From positions 47,338-107,227 of the forward strand of contig DIZH01000012.1 in assembly GCA_002429325.1 (NCBI GenBank): DNA of 59,890 bases. Reading direction: 5' to 3'. The stretch is from Patescibacteria group bacterium UBA6033. GTDB taxonomy: Bacteria; Patescibacteriota; Minisyncoccia; Phycocordibacterales; Phycocordibacteraceae. Positions 8,809 to 17,075 of the stretch are shown piece after piece (within the stretch, counting starts at the first letter, position 1; each line of letters opens with the position of its first letter). The notes under the pieces were generated by a model. That model worked only from the letters and a program-made list of their open reading frames with translations. It was not told the DNA's origin and searched no databases. The position numbers and the translations under genes were made by a program.

Positions 8809-9717
8809 CTAGCATGAACTGCCGAAAAGACCTTTTACAAAGCACCAGAACCCCATCCACCAAGCGCGCGGCACAGAACTAGTCGCATCAACTGTCGTAG
8901 TCGCCAAAGTCGATGTCCCCGCGGAAGCTTCGAATGCAACAACTCCAGGAATCTGCGGTGCGGGAAATGCGTACTTCTTTACGCTTCCGTCATCAAGCGT
9001 ATCAGCCTCTTTGGATTTATACACGACGATATATTTCCCTTTATAGACGCCAAGTGGACTATAAAAAAGATGTACCTCTCTCCTCGGGTCTGTAATAGCA
9101 GTCTGCGGAAATGGATTTATTGATGTTGAGTTTACCATCACAAATAGATCGTCAATTGTCGTTGTGGCACCAAGACTCGCCGCACCACCAGCCGCCTGAA
9201 GAGCCGATAGACCTAGAAACTCATCGTCTTTCGGTACGACGAAATCCATAAGCCCCTCATTCACTTTTGGAGAGGAAATCAGTGAGTGTGTCGAATATGT
9301 TTCGCCGGAGTAATTACTGATTTCAGTAGTTGTCCCAACTATGGACAAGGGGTCTGTTGAGCCTGTAGCTTCTGGTAATGCTTTCTTTAGGAAGGCAGAA
9401 AAGGACCAGTTGCTTTTGTAGGGATCAACTTCGAGATCAAGACTAGTGGAGGTTGCAAGCGAAAAATTGCCGGTCTCCGAAACAGCATTGGTGTCAATGC
9501 GGTACACATACGCTATAGATTGCACCAATGAGAGATTATCGAGAGTAAATGATTCAGAGTAGTAGCCACATGTGGCAGGAACGTCATACGAATAGCTGCA
9601 CGGCGGCGCTTCAAATAGCGCGGAGTCTGCATGAACTATGCGAGCGCCATTCACAACTGAAAAGAAAATCACCAGTACTGCGGCCGTTGACGAGAGGATG
9701 GCTTTGTAGTTTTTCAT
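8809..9717 (-). CDS. Secreted or membrane-anchored protein, 302 aa
   Basis: N-terminal hydrophobic segment (about 8-28) reading as a signal peptide ending near VHA, then a Ser/Thr-rich extracellular domain with no family I recognise. A C-terminal short hydrophobic stretch with Cys (CFVKGLFGSSC) closes the protein. The start has TAAAAT-N7-ATG, which implies a leaderless transcript that also carries the membrane protein and holB. Confidence 0.7.
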   Translation of the reverse strand: MKNYKAILSSTAAVLVIFFSVVNGARIVHADSALFEAPPCSYSYDVPATCGYYSESFTLDNLSLVQSIAYVYRIDTNAVSETGNFSLATSTSLDLEVDPYKSNWSFSAFLKKALPEATGSTDPLSIVGTTTEISNYSGETYSTHSLISSPKVNEGLMDFVVPKDDEFLGLSALQAAGGAASLGATTTIDDLFVMVNSTSINPFPQTAITDPRREVHLFYSPLGVYKGKYIVVYKSKEADTLDDGSVKKYAFPAPQIPGVVAFEASAGTSTLATTTVDATSSVPRAWWMGFWCFVKGLFGSSC

Positions 9718-9745
9718 GTGCTCAATTTTAGCACGCGATAGCTAC

Positions 9746-10771
9746 CTATTGCTTCGCGAGGATACTCTTTTCGTACGTATGTAAATGCTTGAGTGCGATG
9801 CCGGTGCCGCGTGCGACACAGAAATACGGATCGGTCGCGAGCTTGGCGACGACGCCCGTGCGGCGGTACACGAGCTCAGGCATTTGCCGGAGTTGCGACG
9901 AACCGCCCGTGAGAATGATGCCATTATCAATAATGTCAGCGGCGAGCTCCGGCGGCGTGTCCTGCAGCACTTTGCGTATCGCTTGCGTCATCTCGCGCAG
10001 TTCACGCGCCATGGCCTGCACGATATCGTTTGTAGAGATATCGACTGTCCGCGGTAGCCCCGAGACAAGGTCGCTTCCCTTCACTGCCATCGTAAGCTCT
10101 TCGCTCATCGGGACCGCAGCGCCGATACGTATCTTCACTTCTTCGGCCGTCTTGTCGCCTATGGCAAGATTGTAGTGCTTCTTCACGTGGTCGATGACCG
10201 CGCGATCGAGCCGATTGCCCGCACACTTCACCGACGTCGAAGCCACGATGCCGCCGAGCGATATCACCGCAACGTCGATAGTCCCGCCGCCGATGTCCGC
10301 GACCATGCGCCCCATCGGTTCATGGATGGGAATGCCGGCACCGATAGCCGCGAGAATTGGTTCCTTCACGACGTACGCATTCTTCGCACCGGCCTTTATC
10401 GTCGCTTCGATGACCGCGCGCTTTTCCGTGGACGATACACCTGCGGGAACTGACACGAGTACTGTCGGCTTGAACGGATTCCATCCGAGCGCTTTGCGCA
10501 TGAAGTACCGGAGCATCGCTTCGGTCACGCGATAGTCTGCGATGACGCCGTCCTTCATAGGGCGATACGCGATGATGTCGTCCGGCGTGCGGCCCACCAT
10601 TTTCTTCGCTTCAATCCCGATAGCAAGTATCTTGTTTTTCCCCATTTTCCCGCGCTCTTTGCTCACCGCGACCACAGAAGGTTCGTTGATAATAACGCCT
10701 TTATTCGGCACAAAAACGAGCACATTCGTCGTTCCCAAATCGATACCCAGCTTTGGAGAAAAGAAAGACAT
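9746..10771 (-). CDS. mreB: Second MreB/actin-like protein
   Basis: 341-aa paralogue of the MreB at 3345-4397. DLGTTNV near residue 10, DIGGGTID near 160 and TGGSSQLRQ near 285 mark the actin-fold nucleotide site. The frame is open much further upstream (to 11101), but that part is antisense to murA; ATG 10771 gives the normal MreB N-terminus (MSFFSPKLGIDLG). It diverges from murA, with only 25 bp between the start codons and overlapping -10 elements. It could be MreB or an Mbl-like specialised form. Confidence 0.93.
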   Translation of the reverse strand: MSFFSPKLGIDLGTTNVLVFVPNKGVIINEPSVVAVSKERGKMGKNKILAIGIEAKKMVGRTPDDIIAYRPMKDGVIADYRVTEAMLRYFMRKALGWNPFKPTVLVSVPAGVSSTEKRAVIEATIKAGAKNAYVVKEPILAAIGAGIPIHEPMGRMVADIGGGTIDVAVISLGGIVASTSVKCAGNRLDRAVIDHVKKHYNLAIGDKTAEEVKIRIGAAVPMSEELTMAVKGSDLVSGLPRTVDISTNDIVQAMARELREMTQAIRKVLQDTPPELAADIIDNGIILTGGSSQLRQMPELVYRRTGVVAKLATDPYFCVARGTGIALKHLHTYEKSILAKQ

Positions 10772-10779
10772 TACCACTA

Positions 10780-10789
10780 ATGGTACACT
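10780..10789. promoter_or_regulatory. Overlapping divergent -10 elements for mreB2 and murA
   Basis: Between the two start codons (10771 minus, 10797 plus) lie only 25 bp. On the plus strand an extended -10 (TGG then TACACT, 10784-10789) is 7 nt from the murA ATG. On the minus strand TACCAT (10780-10785) is 8 nt from the mreB ATG. The two boxes share two base pairs, so RNA polymerase could occupy only one at a time, and both mRNAs would be leaderless. Confidence 0.55.
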
Positions 10790-10796
10790 ACCTCTG

Positions 10797-12101
10797 ATGC
10801 AAGGAGAAATGAATTTCATTATTGAGGGCGGGAAGCAGCTGAGAGGCACGGTCGAGACGAGCCGATCGAAGAACGGCGCAGTAGCGCTCCTCGCGGCTTC
10901 CCTCCTCAACCGCGGCACAACGACGCTTCTGCACGTACCGAAAATCGAAGAAGTGAAGCGTCTCATTGAAGTACTCTCTTCTCTGGGAGTGTCGGTCGAA
11001 TGGCAGGGGTCAAACGTAGTTATAACGCCGCCCGAGAAAATATCGCTCGACACTATCGACCGCGTTGCTGCGATGAAGACGCGAAGCATTCTGATGTTCA
11101 TCGGCCCACTCGTTCATCTTTTCAAATCATTTGAACTACCGCAGTCAGGCGGCTGCACACTCGGCCTCCGCTCCGCGCGTCCACACCTGATGGCGCTCGA
11201 GAAATTCGGCGTCGCGATAGAAGCTCGCTCGGAGAGCTATCACGTTACACATACGGCGCTCGCACCGGCCGAAGTGATTTTGTATGAATCGAGCGATACC
11301 GCAACTATTAATGCACTCCTCGCCGCGGCACGCATCCCTGGCACATCAACTATCAAATACGCGTCAGCGAACTACCAAGTGCAAGAAGTGTGCGGATTTC
11401 TGAAAGCGCTCGGCGTTGGCATTGAAGGCATCGGTACCACAACACTCACTGTGCAGGGCGTTGCAGAGATTAATAAAGATGTGTCGTATACCGTCGCCGA
11501 GGACCCGACCGATGCAATGTTCTTCATCGCAGCCGCTATCGTGACTGGCTCTGCCGTCACGATAGCGGCTGCGCCTATCGAATTTCTCGAAGTTGAGCTG
11601 CTCATCCTTGAGAAAATGGGTCTACAATTCTCACTCGAGAACCGCCGGGTCTCAGAAAACGGCATTACTAAACTCGTCGATATTTCCATCAAACCTTCGG
11701 AACTCATCGCATTTCCTGAGAAAATACATGCGCGCCCCTACCCAGGACTCAATATCGACAACCTCCCTTTCTTTGCGGTCATTGCGACTCAGGCAAAAGG
11801 CACGACGCTTATTCACGATTGGGTGTACGAGAAGCGCGCTATTTATTACACTGAGCTTGACCGTCTCGGCGCGATTACCGCGCTTCACGACCCGCACCGC
11901 ATTTCGATTGAGGGTCCGACGAGGCTCAAGGCGGCAGAAGTCATCTGCCCTCCTGCGCTCCGACCTGCGACCATCGTGCTTGTGGGCATGCTCGGCGCAA
12001 AAGGCCACTCGACACTGCGCAATGTGTACAGTATCAACCGCGGCTACGAAGATATCGTGAATCGCCTTCAAAAACTCGGCGCATCTATCGAAGCGAGCTA
12101 G
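10797..12101 (+). CDS. murA: UDP-N-acetylglucosamine 1-carboxyvinyltransferase (MurA)
   Basis: First committed step of peptidoglycan synthesis, transferring enolpyruvate from PEP to UDP-GlcNAc. 434 aa from the ATG at 10797. The catalytic loop GGCTLG with its Cys and the following RPHL (compare RPVDLH in other MurA) are at about 118-130; SKNGA near residue 24 matches the substrate Lys/Asn pair. An alternative ATG at 10809 has AAGGAGA directly ahead but too close (2 nt); the 10797 start fits the leaderless pattern (TACACT-N7-ATG). The deviation at RPVDLH leaves a MurA paralogue possible. Confidence 0.88.
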   Translation: MQGEMNFIIEGGKQLRGTVETSRSKNGAVALLAASLLNRGTTTLLHVPKIEEVKRLIEVLSSLGVSVEWQGSNVVITPPEKISLDTIDRVAAMKTRSILMFIGPLVHLFKSFELPQSGGCTLGLRSARPHLMALEKFGVAIEARSESYHVTHTALAPAEVILYESSDTATINALLAAARIPGTSTIKYASANYQVQEVCGFLKALGVGIEGIGTTTLTVQGVAEINKDVSYTVAEDPTDAMFFIAAAIVTGSAVTIAAAPIEFLEVELLILEKMGLQFSLENRRVSENGITKLVDISIKPSELIAFPEKIHARPYPGLNIDNLPFFAVIATQAKGTTLIHDWVYEKRAIYYTELDRLGAITALHDPHRISIEGPTRLKAAEVICPPALRPATIVLVGMLGAKGHSTLRNVYSINRGYEDIVNRLQKLGASIEAS

Positions 12102-12199
12102 AGCTACTTTGACTTCACCCCGGACTTGAACTAGATTCCATTTATCTATGTCGTTTGAGGCATAGGTTTTGAGGGCATTGCCCAGAAAGCGAGAATATC

Positions 12200-12721
12200 G
12201 TGGAAAATGAATTGCGCAAAAGTAAAGATGGTCCTTTGTTCCTTGGACTTATGCCGAAAATCAGTGTTGATCCGCGGATCCTGTGTCCCTGCGAGTTCAC
12301 GAGGGAGTTCCAGCCCCCGCCCCCACCGACTATTCGCTTCTATGAGATTGCCGCAATAGCAGGCGCAAGAGCTGCGACTGCGATGTGGAACTATCGGCAG
12401 TACATCGAAGTCATCAAGATTGGATTCACACTCGGCATTTCTTCGCCGGACGAGCTCTACATAACAGCTGAAGCCGTCATGGTGATTCCGATCAGCGGCG
12501 AAAAAGTGACGATCAAAGCTGATCAGTGGATCGACAGCACCCGTCAAGTGCAAGGGATGGGGCTGCTCGCAAGTGAGGTGGAGTATGAGCGGGTTTGCGA
12601 CAATCTAGCGGGATTGCTGACACAAAAGTCGAAGTGGGTGGTGCAAGATCGCGCGACTGATCTCAGCCGATCTGTGGATAGGATCCAGCGTTTCCAACAA
12701 GCGTTTGGTATCGCCATCTAG
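12200..12721 (+). CDS. Hypothetical protein, 173 aa
   Basis: Family not recognised. GTG start at 12200 (next ATG is three codons on); no clear ribosome-binding site. The protein has a proline run near residue 40, then an Ala-rich helix and a mixed alpha/beta region. It is followed by a hairpin terminator at 12740-12759. Stands alone between murA and the next small gene. Confidence 0.55.
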   Translation: MENELRKSKDGPLFLGLMPKISVDPRILCPCEFTREFQPPPPPTIRFYEIAAIAGARAATAMWNYRQYIEVIKIGFTLGISSPDELYITAEAVMVIPISGEKVTIKADQWIDSTRQVQGMGLLASEVEYERVCDNLAGLLTQKSKWVVQDRATDLSRSVDRIQRFQQAFGIAI

Positions 12722-12739
12722 GCCGAGCACAAACATGTC

Positions 12740-12759
12740 GGGCACCTGAAAAGGTGTCC
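12740..12759 (+). terminator. Hairpin terminator
   Basis: GGGCACCT-GAAA-AGGTGTCC followed by GACTCTGTTTT. The GAAA tetraloop and T-rich tail 19 nt after the stop of the gene at 12200 fit a weak intrinsic terminator. Confidence 0.6.
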
Positions 12760-12794
12760 GACTCTGTTTTATACGGATGGGGTACAATGCGTGA

Positions 12795-13088
12795 ATGAAG
12801 TCCATAGGCGAATATCTCCCTGAATTCGAGAAGAAAGTGGCCGCGGCGCCAAAAGGGAGAAAGCGGCTCACCGAGCGCGGCGAGATGATGCGTTTCTTCC
12901 TGCGCCATTTGAATCATGCCCGAGCGAATGACGGGCTTGCTCCTATGACCATGGCTCACCTCGGCACGATACTGGAGAAAATACCGACCGCTGATCTCTA
13001 TTATTTAAAAAGCGTCTGTAGCCAAGCGAAAAATTTCAGTAAAACGTTCTGGTGGGAGCTTGACCCAGAGAAGCATCCACCGCACTGA
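12795..13088 (+). CDS. Hypothetical protein, 97 aa
   Basis: Basic, helical protein (many Lys/Arg in residues 8-40) with a conserved-looking WWELDPE tail. Family not recognised. TACAAT-N6-ATG gives a leaderless start; no Shine-Dalgarno. It precedes def by 81 bp. Confidence 0.65.
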   Translation: MKSIGEYLPEFEKKVAAAPKGRKRLTERGEMMRFFLRHLNHARANDGLAPMTMAHLGTILEKIPTADLYYLKSVCSQAKNFSKTFWWELDPEKHPPH

Positions 13089-13169
13089 GTTACTTAGCGG
13101 CGAAACCCCAAAGTAAGAGGGTCTTAAATCGCTTTGCTGGCAAGCGGCCATCGGGGTATACTAGGCAAC

Positions 13170-13703
13170 ATGAAAGAAATCGTGCAAGACGGCGCACCGG
13201 TGTTGCGCGATATAGCCAAGCCCGTCCCTGAAGAGCTTTTCGGGACGCCTGAACTCGCGCGCATCATAGAAGATATGAAAGAGGCTCTCGACCCTGAGAT
13301 AGAAGGAGTCGCGCTCGCTGCGCCACAGATTGATGTGCCCTACCGTATCTTTATCGTGCGGAAAGACCGTACGATAACGCCGCCGCCGCTTGAAGAAGGA
13401 GTGACTCCTCCATTGCCGACGCCTCAGCATGACGTGTATATCAATCCTGAAATTGTGAAGACCTCTCGAAAGCGCTCGAAGGTCGACGAGGGATGCCTCT
13501 CGGTCCGCGGTATATATGGCACTGCTACGCGCCATGAGCGCGTGACTATCCGCGCTCGTGCGCTTGATGGCACGAAATTTGAGCGCGGCGGCGGCGGCCT
13601 CACGGCGCAAATTTTCGAGCATGAGATCGATCATTTGAATGGCATTCTCTTCATCGACCACGCGGAACACCTGGTAGAAATTCCTCATGAGCCAGCAGAA
13701 TAA
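13170..13703 (+). CDS. def: Peptide deformylase
   Basis: Removes the N-formyl group from nascent proteins. 177 aa with all three motifs: GVALAAPQ (about 48-55, variant of GxGLAAPQ), EGCLS (about 108-112, metal-binding Cys) and HEIDHLNG (about 151-158, metal His pair and catalytic Glu). The frame opens at 13134, but ATG 13170 is chosen because TTGCTG-N17-TATACT-N7-ATG is a promoter that places the mRNA start at this codon. It overlaps fmt by 17 nt. Confidence 0.95.
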   Translation: MKEIVQDGAPVLRDIAKPVPEELFGTPELARIIEDMKEALDPEIEGVALAAPQIDVPYRIFIVRKDRTITPPPLEEGVTPPLPTPQHDVYINPEIVKTSRKRSKVDEGCLSVRGIYGTATRHERVTIRARALDGTKFERGGGGLTAQIFEHEIDHLNGILFIDHAEHLVEIPHEPAE

Positions 13704-14535
13704 ATTTGCATACTTCGGTACGCCAACCGTGTCTCGCGATACACTCGCGTATCTTATTGAACATGGGTTTGTGCCTTCTGTCGTCGTGACATCGCCGGAC
13801 GCACCGCGCGGTCGCGGACTGGTGCTCTCGCCTTCTGAGACAAAAACATTGGCGCTCGAACACAATCTGCCGGTCATAACGCCAGAGAAACTTGATGAGG
13901 CGGCACTCATAGAAATCAAAAGCTATGCATGTGACTACGCGCTGGTGGTTGCCTACGGCAAAATATTCCCCGAATCGCTTATTGATTCCTTCCCGCACGG
14001 CGTCATCAATGTGCACTACTCCCTTCTGCCGAAATATCGAGGTGCAACACCACTTGAGACTGCACTCCTCAATGGAGAGAAAGAAACTGGAGTCACGCTG
14101 CAGAAAATGGTGCGCGAGCTCGATGCCGGCGATATCATCGCGCAAGAATCGACCAAGATAGCCGAAACGGAAACGGCGCGCGAACTGCGCCCACGGCTCA
14201 TCGATATGGGCGCTGCTCTGCTCGTGTCCGCACTACCAAACTATCTTTCAGGAGACTTGGCGCCGACGGCACAAGACGCCACGCAGGCGACGCGCGCATA
14301 CAAAATAAAAAAAGAGGACGGACTGCTCGACCTCTCTGCCCCAGCTTCAGAGAATTGGCAGAAATACCGCGCTTACGCCGACTCCATCGGTACGTATTTC
14401 TTTGCTAACGAGAAACGGATTAAAATAACCGCAGCATCTTTTTCGAACGGGAAATTCACTATCGAGCGCATCATTCCTGAAGGAAAACGCGAGATGGCAT
14501 ACAGCGATTTTATAAAAAATCGAGCACAGGTTTAG
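13687..14535 (+). CDS. fmt: Methionyl-tRNA formyltransferase
   Basis: Formylates initiator Met-tRNA; functional partner of the overlapping def gene. 282 aa (family about 310). The catalytic Asn-His-Ser region (NVHYSLLPKYRG, about 98-109) and the following ELDAGDI block are intact; the C-terminal tRNA-binding domain is slightly short. Starts inside def (13687), so translation is probably coupled. Its stop codon lies within a 127-bp palindrome. Confidence 0.95.
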   Translation: MSQQNKFAYFGTPTVSRDTLAYLIEHGFVPSVVVTSPDAPRGRGLVLSPSETKTLALEHNLPVITPEKLDEAALIEIKSYACDYALVVAYGKIFPESLIDSFPHGVINVHYSLLPKYRGATPLETALLNGEKETGVTLQKMVRELDAGDIIAQESTKIAETETARELRPRLIDMGAALLVSALPNYLSGDLAPTAQDATQATRAYKIKKEDGLLDLSAPASENWQKYRAYADSIGTYFFANEKRIKITAASFSNGKFTIERIIPEGKREMAYSDFIKNRAQV

Positions 14536-14659
14536 AGCGTATTCAAAAATACTTAGATGCGAGGCACGGGATGCTGATTTTCGGAGACGTACTTAAAGTA
14601 CGGCAGAGAAAATCAGCGGGACCCGTAACAACGCAGATGAGGTTTTTGGATATGCTCTA
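14533..14659. repeat. 127-bp imperfect palindrome between convergent stops (MITE-like or bidirectional terminator)
   Basis: Ends begin TAGAGC(G/A)TAT in inverted orientation, the inner arms share CTGATTTTC and GTACTT, and the centre is GTACTTAAAGTAC. The element spans exactly from the fmt stop codon to the stop codon of the hibernation-factor gene on the other strand, supplying both. This is typical of a small non-autonomous mobile palindrome or a large two-way terminator; copies elsewhere in the genome would decide. Confidence 0.7.
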
Positions 14660-15019
14660 GCGATCGAGGCGTAGCATCTGCTTAATCATTGCTCCACCCC
14701 GCTTTACCAGTCGACTGGCGCGGCCGCGCGAATGGCGTATCTCGGCTTCGAGTTCGCTACGCACCTTGTCGGCGGCGCTCTCAGGATTCGGTTTGACGGC
14801 ATCAGCGTAATAGACCTTATCATCAATAATAAGCCGGGCCACGAGCCGGCATGGTTCTGATGAGCGCCCTTCAGGTGGTGCCTCCTCTATTTCTATTTCA
14901 AGAAGCGCCCTATCACTTTCTTTACCAAGGAGGCGGAGCGGGGCGGCGAGTTTCTCTTCAATAATCGCTTCGGTCTGCGGACTGAGTTCGTACTTCGTCG
15001 CCTTGATAGTGATATTCAT
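14657..15019 (-). CDS. hpf: Ribosome hibernation-promoting factor (HPF/RaiA domain)
   Basis: 120-aa protein starting MNITIKATKYELSPQTEAIIEEKL, the signature of the HPF/RaiA N-terminal domain that binds the 30S decoding region and inactivates idle ribosomes. Beta-alpha-beta-beta-beta-alpha order fits. The long-form C-terminal dimerisation domain is absent, so it is a short form. It is convergent with fmt through the 127-bp palindrome. Confidence 0.88.
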   Translation of the reverse strand: MNITIKATKYELSPQTEAIIEEKLAAPLRLLGKESDRALLEIEIEEAPPEGRSSEPCRLVARLIIDDKVYYADAVKPNPESAADKVRSELEAEIRHSRGRASRLVKRGGAMIKQMLRLDR

Positions 15020-15030
15020 GAAGAGATATG

Positions 15031-15249
15031 TTAGGTACTAATACTTAGCATCTTAACGCGGGAGTGGTGTCCTGTCAGGATGCGCACCTTGCTCACTGGC
15101 TGTCCGACTCGAAGAGCTACCAATTCCCGTACACGGTTGTTCGCGTGGTTCCCTGTCGCGGGTTCCCGTACAGTGATGACGAGCGAGTCGCCTTTTTCTT
15201 CCACGGTTTCTTTCCGAGCGTCGGGCGTGACGAAGACTTTGAGATACAT
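15031..15249 (-). CDS. DUF167 (YggU-type) protein
   Basis: 72 aa: MYLKVFVTPDARKE followed by a region ending VSKVRILTGHHSRVK, matching the small DUF167 fold (K...V.PGA....G....K..V). Function is unknown in the family. The open frame extends to 15363, but ATG 15249 gives the family N-terminus and has TATCAT-N6 directly ahead. It lies 11 nt upstream of hpf, so the two share a transcript. Confidence 0.85.
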   Translation of the reverse strand: MYLKVFVTPDARKETVEEKGDSLVITVREPATGNHANNRVRELVALRVGQPVSKVRILTGHHSRVKMLSIST

Positions 15250-15272
15250 CCCCCTATGATACGACAAAAACG

Positions 15273-15306
15273 AAAAACCCGTCCGCTTGTGGCGGACGGG
15301 TTTTTC
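15273..15306. terminator. Strong bidirectional terminator after csp
   Basis: CCCGTCCGC-TTGTG-GCGGACGGG flanked by AAAAA and TTTTT runs. It ends the cold-shock gene transcript just before the DUF167 promoter. Confidence 0.9.
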
Positions 15307-15313
15307 GTTGTCG

Positions 15314-15523
15314 TTAGATCTTGCTAACGTTGACGGCGTTCGGGCCCTTCGGGCTGTCGCCAATCTCGAACGAGACTTTGTCTCCCTCCTGGAGCTCGTC
15401 GAACGAAATGTTCTTGAGCTCGTTGGTGTGGAAGAAAAGGTCCTTAGAACCTTCCTGAGCTCCGTCGACTTTGATGAAGCCGAAGCCCTTCTCGTTCTTC
15501 TTGATTACGGTACCATTTTGCAT
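15314..15523 (-). CDS. csp: Cold-shock domain protein (CspA family)
   Basis: 69-aa OB-fold RNA chaperone. RNP1 (KGFGFI) is at residues 12-17 and RNP2 (DLFFH) at 28-32. No Shine-Dalgarno is visible. An upstream promoter-like pair on the minus strand (TTGACT near 15657, extended -10 TGGTATGTT near 15640) would give a leader of about 100 nt, as seen in cspA-type genes with structured leaders. Confidence 0.95.
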   Translation of the reverse strand: MQNGTVIKKNEKGFGFIKVDGAQEGSKDLFFHTNELKNISFDELQEGDKVSFEIGDSPKGPNAVNVSKI

Positions 15524-15661
15524 ACTGCTAGATAGATAGATTGTTTGTGTGACTAAGGTATCAAATCAGTAGCCGAAGTTCGAAGCTCGATCCCACTTCT
15601 CTGGATCCAGCGCTGGTTGATATGCCTAGACTAACATACCAGTTAAAAATAGTCAATAGGC

Positions 15662-15898
15662 CTAGGAAAGCTCTTTATGCGAACGGAGCCAGTCCATGAC
15701 CTTGCGGCGATGGATGTCGAGCGACCATACATTGCCGCGGCGCGGGAAAAGGCCGGTATGGATGCTCTTAAATTCCTCGAGGAGCACTGCTGAGGCTTTC
15801 GGGAATGCAGCCGGAAGATTCTCGTTGTAGAGCGAGAGAAAATCTATGAGCGAGCGCTTCTTCTCACTACGCGCTTTGTCGAGGTCAGGCGTTCTCAT
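15662..15898 (-). CDS. Hypothetical protein, 78 aa
   Basis: Small basic helical protein (RSEKKRSLIDFLSLYNENL...) of unknown family. The frame is open to 16189 into the repeat array, but ATG 15898 has an excellent promoter: CTGACA, 17 nt, TATTAT, 6 nt, ATG. The mRNA would therefore start at or next to the AUG. It points away from the hairpin array that begins 77 bp upstream. Confidence 0.7.
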   Translation of the reverse strand: MRTPDLDKARSEKKRSLIDFLSLYNENLPAAFPKASAVLLEEFKSIHTGLFPRRGNVWSLDIHRRKVMDWLRSHKELS

Positions 15899-15904
15899 AT
15901 CGCT

Positions 15905-15933
15905 ATAATACCACAAACTTTCAGAAATGTCAG
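15905..15933 (-). promoter_or_regulatory. Leaderless-type promoter of the 78-aa gene
   Basis: Minus strand: CTGACA (15928-15933), 17-nt spacer, TATTAT (15905-15910), then 6 nt to the ATG at 15898. This is the cleanest example in the window of a -10 box placed so that transcription starts at the start codon. Confidence 0.75.
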
Positions 15934-15974
15934 CTCCCCGAGGCAAAAGGAAACGCCGACCCAAGGGGTCGGCG

Positions 15975-16953
15975 TTTGCAGGAAAAGAACAGAGGCAATG
16001 TCGTAAGACAAATCGGATTTCGTTCTTCTCTGCAAAAGGGCTCTGTGAGAGTGACACCGCCTCACTCGTTATGGACAGTGGTATTCTCGTCAAACTCACA
16101 GAATTGGAATTGGTTGCGCGACACTCGTCTTTTCGTCTGGAGAGACAGATGTCGGTTCGTCGGCAACCAAAAGAGATGGTGGGGGACATGCGTCTCCTCG
16201 ATAGAAATCAATGAACAAATCGTCTCCCCACCTGAAACTGTCTCGACTGACCATGCCGAGCGGGAAAGGTGTACATGCACTGTAACGTCTCTAAAGACAG
16301 TTCCAGATTCGTCATCACCCTCTTACAAAACACTTGAATAAACGTCCTGTAAGAGGGTGCCGACCACAGTGAGATAGATTTGAACCATCTCACGTGGTCG
16401 GCAGAGAGACAGACATTTCCTCACCCGAAGGCAGAACTTCCATCGTCTCTCGAAAAGGCGGTAATGGAAACAGGCTTAAGCTCGTTAAAGACACTTATCT
16501 TGTCGTCTCCATTACCTAAACTAGCAAAGAACACCCGCCAGCTGGCGGAGCAGCGAAACATCTTCATATTCGTCGTGAGACGCACTGGGAGTCGTCTCGC
16601 TGCGGAAAGAATTGCGGAAGGAAGACACACGTTCCCTCGAAAAAACTACTTGCGTTTTCGTCTTCTTCCGCAAAAAGGTTCTGTGAGAGTGATACCGCTG
16701 CACTCATCGCGATGACTATCGTCTTCTCGTCAAACTCACAGAATTGGATTTGGTTGCGCAACAAATGCGTTTTCGTCTCCTGAGAGACATTGGCTCCTAC
16801 GTCGGCAACCAAAAGGGGCGGTGGGGAGACATTCTCCTTTTCATGAAGACAGCCATGTACCTCGTCTCCCCACCTGAAACTATCTTGGCTAACCATGCCA
16901 AGCGGGAGGACATTTGGCGTTTCGTCATGCGACATGACACCTCTCGTCCTCGC
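15975..16953. repeat. TIGR-like dual-spacer hairpin array 1 (14 units)
   Basis: Fourteen tandem hairpins. Each has its own complementary outer stem, then (G/A)ACA - 9 nt - (T/A)CG(T/A) - short loop ending CA - 9 nt - (T/A)CGT(C/T), then the stem partner. Spacer pairs in order: gaggcaatg/aatcggatt; ccgcctcac/gtggtattc; ctcgtcttt/gatgtcggt; tgcgtctcc/atgaacaaa; tgcactgta/gttccagat; single cttgaataa; gacatttcc/gaacttcca; ggcttaagc/cttatcttg; tcttcatat/cactgggag; cacgttccc/cttgcgttt; ccgctgcac/atcgtcttc; aatgcgttt/ttggctcct; ttctccttt/ccatgtacc (10 nt if measured from GACA); tttggcgtt/tgacacctc. Outer stems include CTGTGAG, TTGGTTGC, GGTGGGG, GAGAGAC, GGTAATGG, GCAGCGA and TTGCGGAAG. A plain hairpin (GCCGACCAC...GTGGTCGGC, 16359-16402) follows the single-spacer unit. 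The paired 9-nt guides match the layout of TIGR arrays of TIGR-Tas systems. Frames inside are not coding. Confidence 0.85.
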
Positions 16954-16984
16954 AGGAGACAGTAACACGCAAACATTATTTAGT

Positions 16985-17017
16985 CAAAAAGAAAAGCCCC
17001 GCATATTTCAGCGGGGC
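16985..17017 (-). terminator. Terminator of the Tas-like gene
   Basis: GCCCCGC-8 nt-GCGGGGC (16996-17017), followed on the minus strand by TTTTCTTTTT. It separates the protein gene from array 1, so on the minus strand the gene and array 1 would not be one transcript unless read through. Confidence 0.85.
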
Positions 17018-17075
17018 CGGTGGACAGGTCATCCAGCGTTCTTTCGAACAAGGGTTTAGTCGTCCACCTAAAAGA

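Noticed and set aside
10772..11101. Longer N-terminus of the second MreB
   Set aside because: The extension is antisense to murA and does not resemble MreB; ATG 10771 gives the family start.
15975..16953. CRISPR array
   Set aside because: There is no uniform direct repeat and no 25-40-nt spacer. Variable segments are 9 nt, paired, and sit inside hairpins with changing stems; no cas genes are nearby.
16380..16968. Small open frames on both strands within the hairpin arrays (for example 16380-16715 and 16564-16968)
   Set aside because: They run through the structured units, have no start signals or recognisable protein features, and follow the repeat grammar, so they are chance frames.
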